DNA from: JAMXLO01 sp963832895 | Lineage (GTDB): Bacteria; Pseudomonadota; Alphaproteobacteria; Acetobacterales; Acetobacteraceae | Reading direction: 5' to 3' | Assembly: GCA_963832895.1 (NCBI GenBank) | Contig: CAWHVQ010000024.1 | Span: 124,001-188,000 of the forward strand | Length of the DNA: 64,000 bases | In this document: positions 54,934 through 63,921 of the stretch, piece by piece | How positions within the stretch are numbered: the stretch's first letter is position 1 | Layout: each line of letters starts with the position of its first letter | Made by a program: the position numbers and the translations under genes | The notes under the pieces: generated by a model | Databases searched by the model: none | Seen by the model: only the letters and a program-made list of their open reading frames with translations | What the model was told of the DNA's origin: nothing

Positions 54934-55947
54934 ATGAACAAGGTTGCCACCCTGGCCGAAATTCGCCCTACCTCCGCAATCGATTTGCCCGACACCAAGG
55001 TTGCGGCACGCGAGGCGTTCGAGATCGACACCGATATGGTCGTACCGGCCTTTTCGGTGCGGACCGAGCACGTCCCGGACATCGACACCGCCTACAAATT
55101 CGACCGCGAGACGACGCTGGCGATCCTCGCCGGCTTTGCTTTCAACCGCCGCACGATGATCCAGGGCTATCACGGCACCGGCAAGTCGACGCACATCGAG
55201 CAGGTCGCGGCGCGGCTGAACTGGCCCTGCATTCGCGTGAACCTCGACAGCCACATCAGCCGCATCGATCTGATCGGCAAGGACGCCATCGTGCTGAAGG
55301 ATGGCAAACAGATCACCGAGTTCCGCGAGGGTATCCTGCCCTGGTGCCTGCAGCACGCCTGCGCACTGGTGTTCGACGAATACGACGCCGGCCGCCCGGA
55401 CGTGATGTTCGTGATCCAGCGCATACTCGAAGTTGAGGGCAAGCTGACCCTGCTGGACCAGAACCGGGTGATCCGGCCACACCCGTCGTTCCGGCTGTTC
55501 TCCACCGCGAACACGGTGGGGCTGGGCGACACCACGGGCCTCTATCACGGCACGCAGCAGATCAATCAGGGCCAGATGGATCGCTGGAACATCGTCGCCA
55601 CACTGAACTACCTGCCGCACGCGATGGAGACCTCGATCGTGATCGCGAAGCTCGGCGCGGATGCCAAGGACGCCGCCGTGAAGAAGCGCATCGAGGCGAT
55701 GGTCGCGCTGGCCGACCTGACGCGCGCGGGCTTCATCAACGGCGATATCTCGACCGTCATGTCGCCGCGCACGGTTATCACGTGGGCGGAGAATGCGCGC
55801 ATCTTCGGCGAGGTGGGGTTCGCGTTCCGGGTGACTTTCCTCAACAAGTGCGACGAGGCGGAGCGCGCGACGGTGGGCGAATACTACCAGCGCTGCTTCA
55901 ACGAAGAGATCCCGACCGGCGGGTTCACGACCAGGAAGTTCAATTAA
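54934..55947 (+). CDS. cobS: Aerobic cobaltochelatase subunit CobS
   Basis: This 337-residue AAA+ subunit, with CobT and CobN, inserts cobalt into hydrogenobyrinic acid a,c-diamide in aerobic B12 synthesis. Walker A GYHGTGKST lies at residues 78-86, with Walker B in CALVFDEYDAGRPD. The N-terminal region has VPAFSVRTEHVPDIDTAYKF, typical of CobS. Length is standard. CobN is not in the window. Confidence 0.95.
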   Translation: MNKVATLAEIRPTSAIDLPDTKVAAREAFEIDTDMVVPAFSVRTEHVPDIDTAYKFDRETTLAILAGFAFNRRTMIQGYHGTGKSTHIEQVAARLNWPCIRVNLDSHISRIDLIGKDAIVLKDGKQITEFREGILPWCLQHACALVFDEYDAGRPDVMFVIQRILEVEGKLTLLDQNRVIRPHPSFRLFSTANTVGLGDTTGLYHGTQQINQGQMDRWNIVATLNYLPHAMETSIVIAKLGADAKDAAVKKRIEAMVALADLTRAGFINGDISTVMSPRTVITWAENARIFGEVGFAFRVTFLNKCDEAERATVGEYYQRCFNEEIPTGGFTTRKFN

Positions 55948-55992
55948 GGACGGCGCACCCTCCCCCCAGGCGGGAGGACTGAAAGCAATGCT

Positions 55993-57871
55993 ATGAGCGG
56001 CACCAACAAAGACAATACGCGAGCCGAGGAATTCAAGCGCGCCACCGCGGGCGTGTTGCGCGCGATCGCTGACGTACCGGACGTGCAGGTCGCCTTCCAG
56101 CCAGGCCCCTCCGGCCTCTCGGGCAAGCGCGCGCGCCTGCCGCTTCCTACCCGCGCCCTGCCGCCGGCAGAAATGGCACGGCTACGCGGCGCCTCCGATG
56201 CACTGGCACTGCGTCTGCGGCATCATGACGACGCCTTGCACGCCGCCCGCATGCCGACGCGACGCGAGGCGAAAGACGTTTACGATGCACTCGAGCAGGT
56301 GCGTGTCGAGGTGGTCGGTTCGCGCCACATGTCGGGCGTCGCCGCCAATCTGCAGTCGAAGCTCGCCGAGGAATGCGAGGCCGAAGGCTACGACCGCATG
56401 ACGCGCAAGGATCAGTTGCCGATCCAGGCCGCGCTGTCGTTGCTCGCGCGCGAGCAGATGTCGGGGGAGAAGTCTCCGCAGGCCGCGCAGCGCGTCCTCG
56501 ACATGTGGCGCGACACGCTGGGCGAGACGGCGGATACCGCGCTGGCCGAGATGAACGGCGCACAGGACGATCAGAGGGCATACGCGCGCGCCGCGCGGAG
56601 GCTGTTGGCCGCACTCGACCTTGCCGAGGCGGAAAGCGACGCCGAGCCAGAGGACCAGACCGAGGAAGGCGAGGAAGGCGGCGAACAGTCCGGCCAGCAG
56701 GACGAGCAGCAGGACGGCTCCGGCCAGAGCGAGGCGGAGCAGGACAGCATGCTCGGCGCCAATCCGGAGGAGATGGAAGGCGACGCGGCGGACGACGAAG
56801 GGACCGAATCCGACGACGAGGCCGCGATTGCCGAAGGCGACGACCGTCCGGGCGGACCGCAGCCGCGGCGCGAACGGCCGAACCCGGACCACGAGGCGGT
56901 ATATCGTGCATATACTCGTCTATACGACGAAGAGATCGAAGCCGAAGAGCTTTGCGATCCGGACGAACTGACGCGGCTGCGCCAGCAACTGGATCAGCAG
57001 TTGCAGCACCTGCAAGGTGTGATTTCGAAGCTGGCAAACCGGTTGCAGCGGCGGTTGCTGGCGCAACAGACACGCGCCTGGGAGTTCGACCTGGACGAAG
57101 GCCTGCTCGACGCGGGGCGCCTGTCGCGCGTCGTGGTGAACCCGCTGCAGGCGCTGTCGTACAAACGCGAGCTCGACATGGAGTTTCGCGACACGGTGGT
57201 GACCTTGCTGATCGACAATTCAGGGTCGATGCGCGGGCGGCCGATCACCGTGGCGGCGATGTGCGGCGACATCCTGGCACGCACGCTGGAGCGCTGCGCG
57301 GTGAAGGTGGAGGTACTGGGCTTCACCACGCGTGCCTGGAAGGGCGGGCAAAGCCGCGAAAAATGGGTGCAGGAAGGCAAGCCGCGCAATCCCGGGCGGC
57401 TGAACGACCTGCGACACATCGTTTACAAGGCGGCCGATTCACCGTGGCGACGCGCGCGCAAAAATCTGGGGCTGATGCTGCGCGAGGGGCTGCTGAAGGA
57501 GAACATCGACGGCGAGGCATTGCTGTGGGCGTATCGCCGTCTGCTGGTCCGCCCGGAGCACCGCCGCATCCTGATGGTGATCAGTGACGGCGCGCCGGTG
57601 GATGATTTCGACCTTGTCGGTCAACCCGGGCAACTACCTGGAGAAGCACCTGCGCGAGGTCATTCGGGATATCGAAGGTCGTGACCAGGTCGAACTGATC
57701 GCGATCGGCATCGGCCACGACGTGACACGGTACTATCGTCGTGCGGTGACCATCGTGGACGCCGAGGAACTCGGCGGCACGATGATGAAGAAGCTCACGG
57801 AGCTGTTCGACGAGGACATGGACGCCGCTTGGGCGCGTGCAGCGTCGGAACGGGCGGCGCTGGTGGTGTAG
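55993..57871 (+). CDS. cobT: Aerobic cobaltochelatase subunit CobT, apparent frameshift near codon 539
   Basis: CobT partners CobS. The protein has an N-terminal domain, a long acidic linker (about 210-300, with EEGEEGGEQSGQQDEQQDGS) and a C-terminal von Willebrand A domain with the MIDAS motif DNSGS at 408-412. After ISDGAPVDD the frame reads FDLVGQ and stops at 57684. One extra T in the TTT at 57606-57608 explains this: in the next frame it continues STLSVNPGNYLEKHLREV and ends DAAWARAASERAALVV at 57871, the normal CobT end. Correcting it gives 625 residues. It could be a sequence error or a true lesion that removes the last part of the VWA domain. Confidence 0.92.
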
Positions 57872-57970
57872 CGCCGCCTCACGAACGATTTTCCAGACCA
57901 ACGAGCCGACGTGATGAACCCGTGGATGCCCGCCGCGTTCGCAGTGGTGCAACCAAGGAGGGATCACGCC

Positions 57971-58261
57971 ATGCGATCCATCACCGCCATAGCGTCGTGT
58001 GCCCTGTTGGCGCTTCCGCTTGTGTCGCTATCGGCGCCGGCGCGCGCCGACAGCAACGACTTCGTGGGCCAGGCCAAGAAATTCCTGAACAACGACAACA
58101 GCAACAGCAGCAATAGCAACGCCTACGAACGCGGCCGGGAGGACGAACTCCGCCGCCAGCAGGCGGAACAGGATCGCAGTGGCTATCGCCGCGATCGCGA
58201 CCGCGACCGGAGCCGCGACGAACGCTACCGCGATCCCAATGACCGGAGCGACTACCGCTAA
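57971..58261 (+). CDS. Small secreted, highly charged protein of unknown function
   Basis: This 96-residue protein has a signal peptide ending in PARADS at about residue 27. The mature part has an Asn/Ser-rich stretch (NNDNSNSSNSNAYERGREDE), then alternating Arg and Asp (YRRDRDRDRSRDERYRD). It is likely disordered. AAGGAGGG gives a strong ribosome-binding site before the ATG at 57971. Its stop codon overlaps that of the convergent Ldh-family gene. The function is unknown. Confidence 0.75.
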   Translation: MRSITAIASCALLALPLVSLSAPARADSNDFVGQAKKFLNNDNSNSSNSNAYERGREDELRRQQAEQDRSGYRRDRDRDRSRDERYRDPNDRSDYR

Positions 58262-59325
58262 TCCAGCAACCAGGGTGCGGCAGACGCCTGAGCGATCTGC
58301 CGCACCTGGTTGAGCAGACCAGGCCCGACAGGAATCCCCTCAGCCATCCGCTTCTCCGCGTTGTTCCATTGCGGATCACCCGCGACCATGACCGGCTGTG
58401 CCGGATCCACCGGCTTTGTCGCGCGAAGGTCATCACAGAACCGCGCAACGTCGCTCCGGAACTCCGACTGCTCACGGAACAGTCCGGGATCGATCGCCAT
58501 GAAGAAGTGGCCGATGTCCATGCCCTGCGGCTTCTTCGTGTGCTGCGGATCGGTGATCAGCGTGGCGCCCGAAAGGCACGAGCCGAGAATGTTCACCATC
58601 GCTGACAGGCCGTAGCCCTTATAGCTTGAATTCTCGGGCGACCCGCCGAGCGATGTGAGGAACCCGCCCTTCTCACGCGCCTCAAGCGGGTCGGTACTTG
58701 GCAGCCCCTCTTTATTCAGCACCCATCCAGGCGGAGTTGGCAGCCCTTCATTCGCCTTGTTGCGGATGCGGCCGGCCGCGACGGTTGTCGTAGCCATGTC
58801 CAGCAGGAACGGCCGACCATCATCACCGGAGGGTGCCGCGAACGACCATGGGTCGGTGCCAAGCTTCGCCTCCTTGCCGAAGGTCGGTGCCACCTGGATG
58901 CCGGAGGCCGATGTGCACGCCATGCCGATCAGCCCCTGCTTCGCCGCCATCAGCGTGTAATAGCCGGTGGCGCCGAAATGCGCCGAGTTGCGCACTGCCG
59001 CGATCGCCATGCCAGAGGCCTTCGCTTTGTCGATTGCCACCTGCATGGCGAAATGCGCAGGAACGTGGCCCAGCCCCCCGCCGCCATCCACCAGCGCAGA
59101 AATTGGCGTCTGCTTCACGATCGTCGGCCGCGCATCCATCTTCGCGCGCCCATTGCGACGCATCCTGTCATAGCCCGGCAGCATCGACATGCCATGGCTG
59201 TCCACGCCATGCAGATCGGCCCAGGAAAGGATGTCCGCAGTCGGCTCGGCGTTTTCCTCCGGCATCCCCCAGGCGATCAGAATCGCTTTGATCTGTGCGC
59301 GATGCGTTGCGTACGGTGCCGGCAT
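58258..59325 (-). CDS. Ldh-family (malate/L-lactate dehydrogenase-like) oxidoreductase
   Basis: This 355-residue NAD(P)-dependent enzyme belongs to the family of malate, ureidoglycolate and sulfolactate dehydrogenases, unrelated to classical LDH. Hallmarks are ADLHGVDSHGMSMLPGYDRM near the start, then SALVDGGGGLGHVPAHFAM, RNSAHFGATGYYTLMAAKQG with the catalytic histidine, and SYKGYGLSAMVNILGSCLSG. GGAGGAG precedes the ATG at 59325. The substrate is a 2-hydroxyacid but cannot be named from sequence. Confidence 0.9.
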   Translation of the reverse strand: MPAPYATHRAQIKAILIAWGMPEENAEPTADILSWADLHGVDSHGMSMLPGYDRMRRNGRAKMDARPTIVKQTPISALVDGGGGLGHVPAHFAMQVAIDKAKASGMAIAAVRNSAHFGATGYYTLMAAKQGLIGMACTSASGIQVAPTFGKEAKLGTDPWSFAAPSGDDGRPFLLDMATTTVAAGRIRNKANEGLPTPPGWVLNKEGLPSTDPLEAREKGGFLTSLGGSPENSSYKGYGLSAMVNILGSCLSGATLITDPQHTKKPQGMDIGHFFMAIDPGLFREQSEFRSDVARFCDDLRATKPVDPAQPVMVAGDPQWNNAEKRMAEGIPVGPGLLNQVRQIAQASAAPWLLD

Positions 59326-59409
59326 GACAGTCTCCTCCAGGGCCCGCGTGCAGCCTTGCGCGGTCGCCACATTCCGGCAAGTGTGCGACGCGATGATCAG
59401 AGGTGCGCG

Positions 59410-60234
59410 ATGGCCGACAGTGCTGAATTGTTGCGGGCTCGCTTCGGGATCGATCTGCCGGGCGTTGAGGTGCCACCGGAAGTGACGCCGCTGCTCGATC
59501 GGCGCGTGACGCGGCGCTACACCGAGCAGCCGGTGCCGGATGCGTTGCTCGATGCGCTGCTCGCCGCCGCGCAATCTGCACCGACCAAATCCGACCTGCA
59601 GCAGTACTCCATCGTCGTGATGCGCGACCGTGCGCGGATCAAGCAGATCGCCGAATGGATCGGCACAATGGACTGGATCGCATCGGCGCCGGTGTTTCTG
59701 GTGTGGTGCGGCGACATGCGGCGCAATCAGCGCCTGTGCGAGCAGCACGGCATGCCGCACGCCAACAACAACCTCGACACGTTCCTCAACACCGCGGTCG
59801 ATTGCTCGCTGGCGATGGGCCAGTTCATCGCCGCGGCCGAGGCGATCGGTCTCGGCACCTGCCCGATCAGCTACGTGCGCAGCCATATCGAACGCGTCAC
59901 GCCGCTGCTGTCACTGCCACCCGGCGTTTATCCGGTATCGGGCCTTGCCATCGGCTGGCCGGTGTTCCGTCGCCCCGTTTCGATGCGCCTGCCGCCGTCT
60001 GTTGTGGTACACCGCGAGCGCTACGATGAAGCACAGCAGGACGCCGAAATCCGCGCCTACGATGAACGCCGTGGCGCGCGCGAGCCGGTCGCGCCAGGCA
60101 GCCTGAAGAACAACGACGTCTATCCGCCGCGCGAGGGTGTCGGCTGGAGCGAGAACGTCGCGCGCCAGCTTTCGGTGCCGGAGCGCTTCGGCTTCGCGGC
60201 CTACCTGAGGACGCGGGGATTCGATCTTGCCTGA
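59410..60234 (+). CDS. Nitroreductase-family FMN oxidoreductase
   Basis: This 274-residue protein shows the nitroreductase fold: RRVTRRYTEQPVPDALLDAL with FMN-binding residues, SAPTKSDLQQYSIVVM, TAVDCSLAMGQFIAAAEAIG, and VYPVSGLAIGWP. It resembles the NfsA/Frp type by length and C-terminus. The ATG at 59410 is chosen because the long open frame upstream lies opposite the Ldh-family gene. The next gene overlaps it by eight bases, so the two are probably cotranscribed. The substrate is unknown; nitroaromatics or quinones are typical. Confidence 0.88.
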   Translation: MADSAELLRARFGIDLPGVEVPPEVTPLLDRRVTRRYTEQPVPDALLDALLAAAQSAPTKSDLQQYSIVVMRDRARIKQIAEWIGTMDWIASAPVFLVWCGDMRRNQRLCEQHGMPHANNNLDTFLNTAVDCSLAMGQFIAAAEAIGLGTCPISYVRSHIERVTPLLSLPPGVYPVSGLAIGWPVFRRPVSMRLPPSVVVHRERYDEAQQDAEIRAYDERRGAREPVAPGSLKNNDVYPPREGVGWSENVARQLSVPERFGFAAYLRTRGFDLA

Positions 60235-60883
60235 GGACCACGTTCACCACGCGCCGCTGATCGATAATCAAACACCCCCGCGTCCGCGCGCCGTGCGGCC
60301 GCGGCACGCCGCCAGCCTGATCGTCTGCCGTGGCGGCGGCGAAGACGTGTCGATGCTGATGGGCATGCGCGGCGCAAAGCATCGCTTCATGCCGAACCGG
60401 CTGGTGTTTCCCGGTGGTGCGGTCGATCGTCCTGATCTCGATGCGCCAAGTGCCACGCCGCTGTCCCCGCAGACCGAGCATCTGCTGCGCAAAAGTGCCA
60501 ATGCCAGGCTGGCGCACGGCCTGGGCATTGCCGCCGCGCGCGAACTGCGTGAGGAAACCGGCCTCTCGCTTGGCACTCCACCGCATCTCGATGCGCTTTA
60601 CCTGTTGGCCCGCGCCGTCACTCCGCCCGCCAGCCCGATTCGATTCAACGCGCGCTTCTTCGTGGTCGACACCCGTCACGTCACCGGCACGCTTGGCGGC
60701 GACGGCGAGCTGGAGGAACTGCGCTACTACGCAATGCAGGAGGCGCTGGCGCTCGATCTGGCAATGCCAACGCGGCGCGTGCTGGAACGGCTGCGGCTAT
60801 GGCTCGGCATGAGTGAGGCGGAACGCACCGCACAGACTCATACGCCGGTGATGCATCGCGATCGCGGCTGGCGGATGGAATAG
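60227..60883 (+). CDS. Nudix-fold hydrolase
   Basis: This 218-residue protein starts with TTG at 60227, eight bases inside the nitroreductase gene. The Nudix fold begins with AASLIVCRGGGEDVSMLMGM and RLVFPGGAVDRPD. The Nudix box continues in AAARELREETGLSLG (about residues 104-118) after an insertion of about 35 residues, typical of the CoA-pyrophosphatase-like or NUDT19-like subgroup. Its substrate cannot be assigned. Confidence 0.87.
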   Translation: MPEDHVHHAPLIDNQTPPRPRAVRPRHAASLIVCRGGGEDVSMLMGMRGAKHRFMPNRLVFPGGAVDRPDLDAPSATPLSPQTEHLLRKSANARLAHGLGIAAARELREETGLSLGTPPHLDALYLLARAVTPPASPIRFNARFFVVDTRHVTGTLGGDGELEELRYYAMQEALALDLAMPTRRVLERLRLWLGMSEAERTAQTHTPVMHRDRGWRME

Positions 60884-60918
60884 CGGTCAGTTGGCGCGCT
60901 ACGCGGCGGCAATACGGC

Positions 60919-61794
60919 TCAGGCAGCGTGCCACGTCTCACCGTCACGCCTTACCTTGCCTTCCGATTCCAGCTTCAGCAGGTGCGCCAGCACATTGCGT
61001 TCGGCGGCGCGACGCAGGCGTGGATGCACCTGTGAATACAACGTGTCCATCAGGGCAAACGTGCCGGCCGGTCCTTGTGAGAGCTTCCGCTGGATCGCCT
61101 GCTCGCGCATCGTACGATGCGTCAGCATCTCACGCACCAGGTTCCGCGGCTGGGGCAGCGACGGTCCATGGCCTGGCAGGAACACGTCGTCCGTACGGTC
61201 CAGCAGCAGTCGCAGGCTGGCGAAGTAGTCCGCCATGTCGCCACCCGGCGGACTGACCACGCTGGTGGACCACGACATGACGTGATCGGCGCTGAACATC
61301 ACCGCGGTCCCGTCGTTCGTGGGCAAAGCGAAGCAAAGATGGTCGGACGCGTGGCCGGGTGTGTGGATCGCCGTCATGCCGGCAATCTTGTCGCCATCGG
61401 CCAACTTGATGTCAGCGCTGAACGTATCGTCGCCGCTGACATGGAACCCGACGGTCGGCGCGCCAGTTGCCTGCTGCAGCGCGGGCACCGCACCGATATG
61501 GTCGTGATGCGTGTGGCTCACGAGGATCAGCGCGACGTTCGGCCCGGTGGCGCGCAGGATAGCCTCAACGTGCTCCGGGTGTTCTTCCGGTCCTGGATCC
61601 AGAACGGCAACACCGTCGGGCGTGTCGATCAGATAGGTGTTGGTGCCATAATAGGTCATCGGCCCGGGGTTCGCGGCGACGATCCGCGAAATGCCGGGCA
61701 TGACCGGCAGGATGGCGCCGCGTTCGGGCTCGGGTTCGGTCAGGAAGGGCATTGCATCCTCGATGTGGTCGGCCGCCATAGTGGCAGCAGACAT
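60919..61794 (-). CDS. MBL-fold metallohydrolase (LACTB2-like)
   Basis: This 291-residue metallo-beta-lactamase-fold protein has the zinc motif HTHHDHIGA with histidines 94, 96 and 99 and aspartate 98, then HTPGHASDHLCF and FSADHVMSWSTSVVSPP. The C-terminal winged-helix-like part (about 215-285) matches LACTB2-type enzymes, some of which are RNases. The exact substrate is unknown. It is convergent to the Nudix gene with 35 bases between them. Confidence 0.88.
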   Translation of the reverse strand: MSAATMAADHIEDAMPFLTEPEPERGAILPVMPGISRIVAANPGPMTYYGTNTYLIDTPDGVAVLDPGPEEHPEHVEAILRATGPNVALILVSHTHHDHIGAVPALQQATGAPTVGFHVSGDDTFSADIKLADGDKIAGMTAIHTPGHASDHLCFALPTNDGTAVMFSADHVMSWSTSVVSPPGGDMADYFASLRLLLDRTDDVFLPGHGPSLPQPRNLVREMLTHRTMREQAIQRKLSQGPAGTFALMDTLYSQVHPRLRRAAERNVLAHLLKLESEGKVRRDGETWHAA

Positions 61795-62291
61795 CGGACC
61801 GCGCCAGCGACGGCACTCTCATCGTGCCCTGCTCACTCGGAAATGCCCTCGCACTCAGCGGATCGAGCGGTGGCGGACAAGCCGATGTGGCCAAAGCAGC
61901 AATCGTGTCTTCGCGCACGATCACGTACCCGTGTTCATTCGTTTCGGTTACCTGTGCCGTCAAGACACCCCCACGTTGCCGAGGCGGCGGGGTGTGGCGC
62001 CGACAATGTGCGTCCGCCAGAGCGATGCGTAGAATGGTAGTGCGGTCTCCAATCGCGCGCGGAGAACCTTGAGCCGCCGGATATAGAAGCACCGGCGCTC
62101 GATAGACTGCACGGTTTCCGTGGCACGCGCAGCCATTGTCGTGCCGACGAGGGTCGGCTAATCCTTAGCACGCGGTCAGTGCATGCATTTGTCGCTGATC
62201 CGGCAGTACCGGCGAAGGTACGTGCGTGCGCGCCTAGCTTATCCAACCCGCGAGTCAGGCGACGATTTTGACCGAACGCCCGGAGGCACTG
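61795..62291. other. Intergenic region, about 0.5 kb, no supported gene
   Basis: This region lies between the divergent MBL gene and the first of three membrane-protein genes. A 58-codon minus-strand frame (62136-61960) begins with an Arg-rich segment (IERRCFYIRRLKVLRARLE) and could be a small gene or remnant, but it has no good ribosome-binding site and no recognised family. Nothing else is seen. Promoters of the flanking genes should lie here. Confidence 0.5.
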
Positions 62292-62876
62292 ATGTCGGAC
62301 ATGCGCAGGGGTAGCAAGCATTCCTCAACCAAAGCCGTCGCCCGGAAGCTGGGTCACGAGATGCTGGAGCTCGGCCTGATATTCGCGTATCTATACGTAT
62401 GCCTCGGCGCAATAATCCTCTACAAATTGACTATCCTTCGTGGTCAAGGTATCGACTACGAGCCCTATGGGTTGGCTGCCATCAAGGCATTTCTCCTGGC
62501 GAAGTTCATACTCATAGGGCATGCGGCCAAGGTTGGAGACCGTTACGGGAGACGTCGTTTCATATACGTGGTGGCGTATAAGTCTTTTCTGTTTCTACTC
62601 ATACTTCTGGCGCTCTCGATTATCGAAGAAGCAATTGTCGCGGTCATTCATGGCCGGCCGATCAGCGCTTCGGTCGTTGACGTGGCGGGGGGTACGCTGC
62701 CTGAGACCCTCGCAGGTTGCCTGATCATGCTGTTGATCCTCATTCCGTACCTGGCGTTCAGAGAACTGAGTGAGGTTCTCGGTGAAGGCAGGCTTCGGCA
62801 GATTCTGCTCGACTACCGCACCGGTTCCGCGCATGGCGGTCGCAGCAAGCCGCATGAGAGTGAGCCAGCGGGCTGA
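62292..62876 (+). CDS. Membrane protein of unknown function
   Basis: This 194-residue protein has four predicted membrane helices, about residues 25-45 (LELGLIFAYLYVCLGAIILY), 58-78, 95-118 and 145-165, with basic ends. GGAGG lies six bases before the ATG at 62292; a TTG at 62268 is possible. Base composition is lower in GC than in the surrounding genes, which fits a later arrival. I do not recognise the family. It is followed by two further membrane-protein genes on the other strand. Confidence 0.7.
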   Translation: MSDMRRGSKHSSTKAVARKLGHEMLELGLIFAYLYVCLGAIILYKLTILRGQGIDYEPYGLAAIKAFLLAKFILIGHAAKVGDRYGRRRFIYVVAYKSFLFLLILLALSIIEEAIVAVIHGRPISASVVDVAGGTLPETLAGCLIMLLILIPYLAFRELSEVLGEGRLRQILLDYRTGSAHGGRSKPHESEPAG

Positions 62877-62910
62877 GCACGGCCGCCGTTGACCGAGCAG
62901 TTTGGCCCAT

Positions 62911-63378
62911 TCACTCCAATGGGCCGATGTGAAAAACCATGCTGGTGACTGTGGCGATGCTTATTCCCAGAAGGATCACCGCGGTTATTAACGTAAGCGA
63001 AGGTGGGAAGGGGCTTTTCCCATGAATGAGTCCGTCTTCGGTCAATTGTCTTCGTGAGGTGCGCAGCGCAAGCATGAATTGCGCATGATAGACGATCCCA
63101 AGAACGAGCATGGTTATGCCGACCAGGACCAGCGCGACGCCGAAATGGCGACCTGCCGTGGCGTCGCCATTCAGCACCTTGCTCTCGGTGAGTTTCCGAA
63201 AAATCTGCGAGATCGTGAATCCGAAGCTGACTAGGGAAAGTGATGTGCGGATCACCGACATCAGCGTACGGTCGGCACTCATACGCGTGCGCTGCACCGC
63301 CAGGCCGGTGTTCCGCGAGGCCAATTCGAACGAGATCGAACTCGGGGGTGATTTTGAGGTTACGCGTTCATCGCTCAT
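62911..63378 (-). CDS. DUF202 (YidH-type) membrane protein
   Basis: This 155-residue protein has the DUF202 signature LAVQRTRMSADRTLMSVIRT, followed by SLSLVSFGFTISQIFRKL, then two or three membrane helices (about 80-100 and 130-150). DUF202 proteins are found widely in bacteria and fungi; their function is not established. It lies on the opposite strand to the four-helix membrane protein, 34 bases from its end. Confidence 0.83.
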   Translation of the reverse strand: MSDERVTSKSPPSSISFELASRNTGLAVQRTRMSADRTLMSVIRTSLSLVSFGFTISQIFRKLTESKVLNGDATAGRHFGVALVLVGITMLVLGIVYHAQFMLALRTSRRQLTEDGLIHGKSPFPPSLTLITAVILLGISIATVTSMVFHIGPLE

Positions 63379-63414
63379 GACGACGTCTCTGCTAAAGGCG
63401 GCATGAACAGAACC

Positions 63415-63921
63415 TCACCGGACGCTGTCCGTCGTGGCCTCGCTGATGAACCGGCGTGCTATTCGCGACATCGGTCCGCGCAGCAGCACATAGGGAAGAA
63501 ACGCTAGCGTGAGTGCGACGATCACTGATTCGGCCGGGAAGAACATCTTAAGCACCAGTAACTGATAGATGGAGTCCATCACAAGCCCCAACAGGATGAT
63601 CCGGGCGGTGGAAATCAGGCCCTCGTACAGACGCGCTCCTCGGTCCGCCTCATTTGTCAGAAGCGTCCAGAAATACGGCGGACGGCCCGTCCGCACATCC
63701 TTGATGCCGTCAAGCAGCGCGGCAATCGTCGCCATCGCAGGCTGGAGAATGAAGCGAAATGCCATTGGCCCGCCCGGGCGAGCAAGGATGTTCTGCCCGA
63801 TACGCTGAAGCTCTTGCGCCGAGACGCCGTACCGAACCACGCCAACGATGATCAGGCCGACCAGCAGCAAGACAGTCAGACGCACCAGCAGGACCTGAGT
63901 CCTCGTTGCGATCTCGGTCAT
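63415..63921 (-). CDS. Membrane protein of unknown function
   Basis: This 168-residue protein has an N-terminal helix (about residues 7-30, VLLVRLTVLLLVGLIIVGVV), a soluble middle part (about 50-95) and two or three helices towards the end, with MFFPAESVIVALTLAFLPYV. The start at 63921 is an ATG; a TTG at 63951 would add ten residues. I do not recognise the family. It lies 36 bases upstream of the DUF202 gene on the same strand, so the two are probably an operon. Confidence 0.65.
   Translation of the reverse strand: MTEIATRTQVLLVRLTVLLLVGLIIVGVVRYGVSAQELQRIGQNILARPGGPMAFRFILQPAMATIAALLDGIKDVRTGRPPYFWTLLTNEADRGARLYEGLISTARIILLGLVMDSIYQLLVLKMFFPAESVIVALTLAFLPYVLLRGPMSRIARRFISEATTDSVR

Noticed and set aside
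57600..57690. Programmed frameshift in cobT
   Set aside because: There is no recognisable slippery heptamer with a downstream stem, and CobT is not known to be made this way. A sequence error or lesion is simpler.
61960..62136. 58-codon minus-strand frame as a gene
   Set aside because: It has no convincing ribosome-binding site and matches no family I know. It is noted in the intergenic entry only.
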